A stretch of DNA of 64,000 nt from Sphingomonas endolithica (GTDB taxonomy: Bacteria; Pseudomonadota; Alphaproteobacteria; Sphingomonadales; Sphingomonadaceae): assembly GCF_025231525.1 (NCBI RefSeq), contig NZ_CP103057.1:2187001-2251000 (forward strand), given 5' to 3'. This document shows positions 62,032 through 64,000 of the stretch, piece by piece. The notes under the pieces were generated by a model. The model did no database searches, was not told the origin of the DNA, and was given only the letters and a program-made list of their open reading frames with translations. How positions within the stretch are numbered: the stretch's first letter is position 1; each line of letters begins with the position of its first letter. The position numbers were made by a program, and so were the translations under genes.

Positions 62032-62711
62032 TGACGCCGACCAAACGTGTGCACGAGACGCAGCCCGAGATTGTCGATCCCAGGATTCTGTTTTGAGAAC
62101 AGCTGGCGGTGGCTGAAATGCTCCCACGTCGCCTCGACTGCCCAGCCCGGATTCAGGCGCACGCCCAACGACGCATTGGGATTGAACAGAAGCTGCGAAC
62201 CAAACGCGGTGCGCGTGCGATAGATGTGATATCGCCGCCGGGCCTCGCCGATCGGCAGGGTGGGGTCGAACGGATCAGGGGTGAAGCGATAGCCGTCGTG
62301 GATGGTCAGCCCAATCCCGACCTGCCCATACATCCGGCCGTGGAGGACGTGCTGCCGCCATTCCGCGCCCACGCTGGCGAAACTGGTGCGGCCAGCGGTG
62401 TTGACCTGCACCTTGCCGGTCAGCCGCGGCTTTAGCGCCCAGGGTAACGGGGCGCTGCGATAGACAAGCTGGACGTCGACCGTGCCATCCTCCTCGCCGC
62501 CTTCATATATTTGCCCGGCCGGCAGATCGGGAAATACCAACTCGTCGCCCAACGGATGAAAGTTCGAGCCGTGCTCAAGCAGCCCGATAGCGACCTCCGA
62601 TCCGGCCCATCGCGACGTCCGGTCTCGCGGTGGAGCATTGTCTTGCGCCATAGCGCAGGTGGAGGCGAGCGCCATTACAGCGCCAACGGCGCTCTTTTTC
62701 CAACACATCAT
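62028..62711 (-). CDS. acyloxyacyl hydrolase / PagL-like lipid A deacylase
   Basis: PagL removes a 3-O-acyl chain from lipid A in the outer membrane. The 227-aa protein has a signal peptide (KKSAVGAVMALASTCAMAQ) and alternating strands. The PagL-like site is WEHFSHRQLFSKQNPGIDNLGLRL, where H-F-S fits the catalytic HxS and the following N..G..N..G..L is conserved. The start at 62711 follows GGGGGGACAC. Activity is inferred from the motif only. Confidence 0.78.
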   Translation of the reverse strand: MMCWKKSAVGAVMALASTCAMAQDNAPPRDRTSRWAGSEVAIGLLEHGSNFHPLGDELVFPDLPAGQIYEGGEEDGTVDVQLVYRSAPLPWALKPRLTGKVQVNTAGRTSFASVGAEWRQHVLHGRMYGQVGIGLTIHDGYRFTPDPFDPTLPIGEARRRYHIYRTRTAFGSQLLFNPNASLGVRLNPGWAVEATWEHFSHRQLFSKQNPGIDNLGLRLVHTFGRRQ

Positions 62712-62793
62712 GTGTCCCCCCTTGCGAAGGGCCGTCGCACCGACGATGACAATGGTGTATTCTGGCAAGTAATTTTCGTCAAACAGAAAGAAT

Positions 62794-63423
62794 ATGATGA
62801 GTGACAGCTATTCTCTTCCTTCCGGGAAGGCGCGTGTCTGCCGCATCGCAGGGATCGTATTCCTTCTAGTGGCGACGATGTGGGGAGTGGCGACGGTGGC
62901 GCAGTCGATCGTGCCGGGCTGGTCGATTTCGTGCGGCAACCAGCAGGGATGTCGCCAAGGTGCCGATCTCATCGGTTTGTTACCGGTCGCCGAACAAGCC
63001 TCGGTTTCCGGTGACCCCGCGGCGCACGCGCGCTTTGCCGCCTATGTTGGCCAGCCATCCGTGCGACTAGGTCTGGCAGGTCTGAGCCTGTTCGACGAGG
63101 GTTTCCTGGTCTTCCTGTTCGTGGCCGTCGGATTGACCTTGCGCCGGCTTGGAGGACGCGGCGGGCCTGTGCTGGCGCGTGCCTTGCCTTGGCTCAGGCG
63201 TGGAGCGCTCTCCGCGGTACTGTGGGCAGTTGCGCAGCCGCTGACTGACAGCTTGCAGGCGATGCTGCTGTTCCCGGGCACGCCCAGCGGTGCCTCTTGG
63301 TATATCGCGCTCGATCTGACCGTTGCCGGGCCGGCGCTGTTGCTGGCAATCGCGGCCTACGCCACCGCGTGGGCGTTGGAGGCGGGGATGCGAGCCGAGC
63401 GCGACCTGGCCGACTTCGTCTGA
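62794..63423 (+). CDS. DUF2975 family membrane protein
   Basis: This 209-aa protein has four helices (IAGIVFLLVATMWGVATVAQ, LSLFDEGFLVFLFVAVGLTL, ALSAVLWAVAQPLTDSLQAML, LTVAGPALLLAIAAYATAWAL), as in DUF2975. Such genes regularly precede a small Cro/CI-type regulator, as here. Function is unknown. Its TGA overlaps the next ATG (TGATG). Confidence 0.8.
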   Translation: MMSDSYSLPSGKARVCRIAGIVFLLVATMWGVATVAQSIVPGWSISCGNQQGCRQGADLIGLLPVAEQASVSGDPAAHARFAAYVGQPSVRLGLAGLSLFDEGFLVFLFVAVGLTLRRLGGRGGPVLARALPWLRRGALSAVLWAVAQPLTDSLQAMLLFPGTPSGASWYIALDLTVAGPALLLAIAAYATAWALEAGMRAERDLADFV

Positions 63424-63659
63424 TGCCCGTCATCGTCAACCTGGACGTGATGCTGGCCCGCCGCAAGGTGCGCTCCAAGGAACTCGCCGAGGCCATCGGG
63501 ATCACCGAATCGAACTTGTCGTTGCTCAAGTCGGGCAAGGTCAAGGGTGTGCGCTTCTCCACCCTTGCCGCGATTTGCCGTTATCTTGACTGTGCGCCGG
63601 GCGACATCTTGGCTTACGAGATTTCGGATGACGATCTTCGCCCAGGTGACGGCGAGTAA
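63423..63659 (+). CDS. small XRE-type regulator (YozG-like)
   Basis: This 78-aa protein is a compact HTH: MPVIVNLDVMLARRKVRSKELAEAIGITESNLSLLKSGKVKGVRFSTLAAICRYLDCAPGDIL, the HTH_26/YozG pattern. It is coupled to the DUF2975 gene and probably controls that unit. No effector domain is present. Confidence 0.88.
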   Translation: MPVIVNLDVMLARRKVRSKELAEAIGITESNLSLLKSGKVKGVRFSTLAAICRYLDCAPGDILAYEISDDDLRPGDGE

Positions 63660-63773
63660 GACGCGCTCACGCGATTTTCGAACCACCATCGCTTTTTCGG
63701 GACGGCATCCATCGCCTACGTCAGGCTGCCGATGTTCAACCCCTTCACCGACCCACTCCCCCAAACGCCCTCC

Positions 63774-64000
63774 TCAGACCATCACCTGCTCGCCCAGCTC
63801 CAGCACCTTGCCCGGCGGGATCTTCAGGAAATCGGTCGGGTCGCTCGCGTTGCGCTGCAGGAACATGAACAGATGGTCTTGCCATAGCGGCATGCCTTCC
63901 TTGGCCGACGGCTTCAGCGTGTTGCGCCCGATGAAATAGCTCGTCTTGGCGGGGTTCAGCACCTTCTTCGCTGCTGCCGCCTGGAAACCCAGGTCCGCCG
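63774..64000 (-). CDS. kup: potassium uptake protein Kup, C-terminal end (partial)
   Basis: The minus-strand frame runs off the right edge of the window. The visible 75 codons (ending at 63774) include KTSYFIGRNTLKPSAKEGMP, then LWQDHLFMFLQRNASDPTDFLKIPPGKVLELGEQV. This is the cytoplasmic tail of Kup/HAK transporters (YFIGRE.L.P......LW...LF....RNA......F..P...V.ELG). The membrane part lies outside. Confidence 0.88.
   Translation of the reverse strand, partial: ADLGFQAAAAKKVLNPAKTSYFIGRNTLKPSAKEGMPLWQDHLFMFLQRNASDPTDFLKIPPGKVLELGEQVMV

Overview
The window is GC-rich, densely packed chromosomal DNA. It reads as a Sphingomonas-like member of the Sphingomonadales (Alphaproteobacteria). The evidence is the CrtW carotenoid ketolase, a single bifunctional RelA/SpoT protein, the DivK-DUF3572 pair, a three-part proton-translocating transhydrogenase next to an aa3-oxidase subunit IV peptide, an lptC-lptA-lptB-rpoN operon, and a remnant of an alphaproteobacterial gene transfer agent (GTA). 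Assignments were made by reading the protein sequences; no database search was run.

Layout. 0-4.1 kb: an OmpA-like porin with its terminator, then the two ends of a GTA cluster (portal N-terminus, tail-protein C-terminus, DUF2793 gene) joined by a large internal deletion. 4.2-11 kb: small lipoprotein, VOC protein, spermidine-synthase-like protein, crtW with a coupled 25-codon ORF in front, two acidic small proteins, a methyltransferase, a DUF983 protein, a DapF-type epimerase, and a divergent DUF6456/XRE pair. 11.0-15.1 kb: a decayed island ending at tRNA-Val(TAC). It holds broken pieces of an IS3 transposase, aldo/keto reductase, cupin, quinone reductase, alpha/beta hydrolase, SDR, histidine kinase and serine recombinase, mostly joined directly to one another.

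15.2-20.4 kb: a frameshifted winged-helix gene, then the pnt operon, which is interrupted between pntA1 and pntA2 by a HicA-HicB pair and a PH-domain gene. 20.5-32.8 kb: housekeeping and signalling genes (sigma-54 activator, era, Sir2 deacylase, Dps, GDT1-like, rpmG, divK, HAD phosphatase, thioesterase, HxlR regulator, rsh, DUF885 peptidase). 33-37.3 kb: surface glycosylation genes (GT2, methyltransferase, GtrA, GT-C-like membrane protein). 37.7-45.7 kb: yggT-DUF167-folD-marC, argB with a queuosine-precursor transporter, a CNT nucleoside transporter, a gutted DUF6445 gene and an ATP-dependent DNA ligase. 46.3-52.8 kb: a glycine-rich double cold-shock protein, TerC, RNase D, LPS export genes and rpoN. 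53-64 kb: a gluzincin/TPR protein, the ligase-associated exonuclease and DEXH helicase, a two-domain aspartyl protease, an M20 peptidase, a PagL-like deacylase, a DUF2975/HTH pair, and the 3' end of kup.

Intergenic regions carry several families of REP-like palindromes. Two near-identical 153-bp elements sit inside such palindromes, and one is flanked by an exact 9-bp direct repeat, so it looks like a small non-autonomous mobile element. The most unusual observations are this nested element, the toxin-antitoxin pair inside the pnt operon, the decayed island at tRNA-Val, and the collapsed GTA cluster. I found no clear multi-gene defence system or other wholly new pathway.
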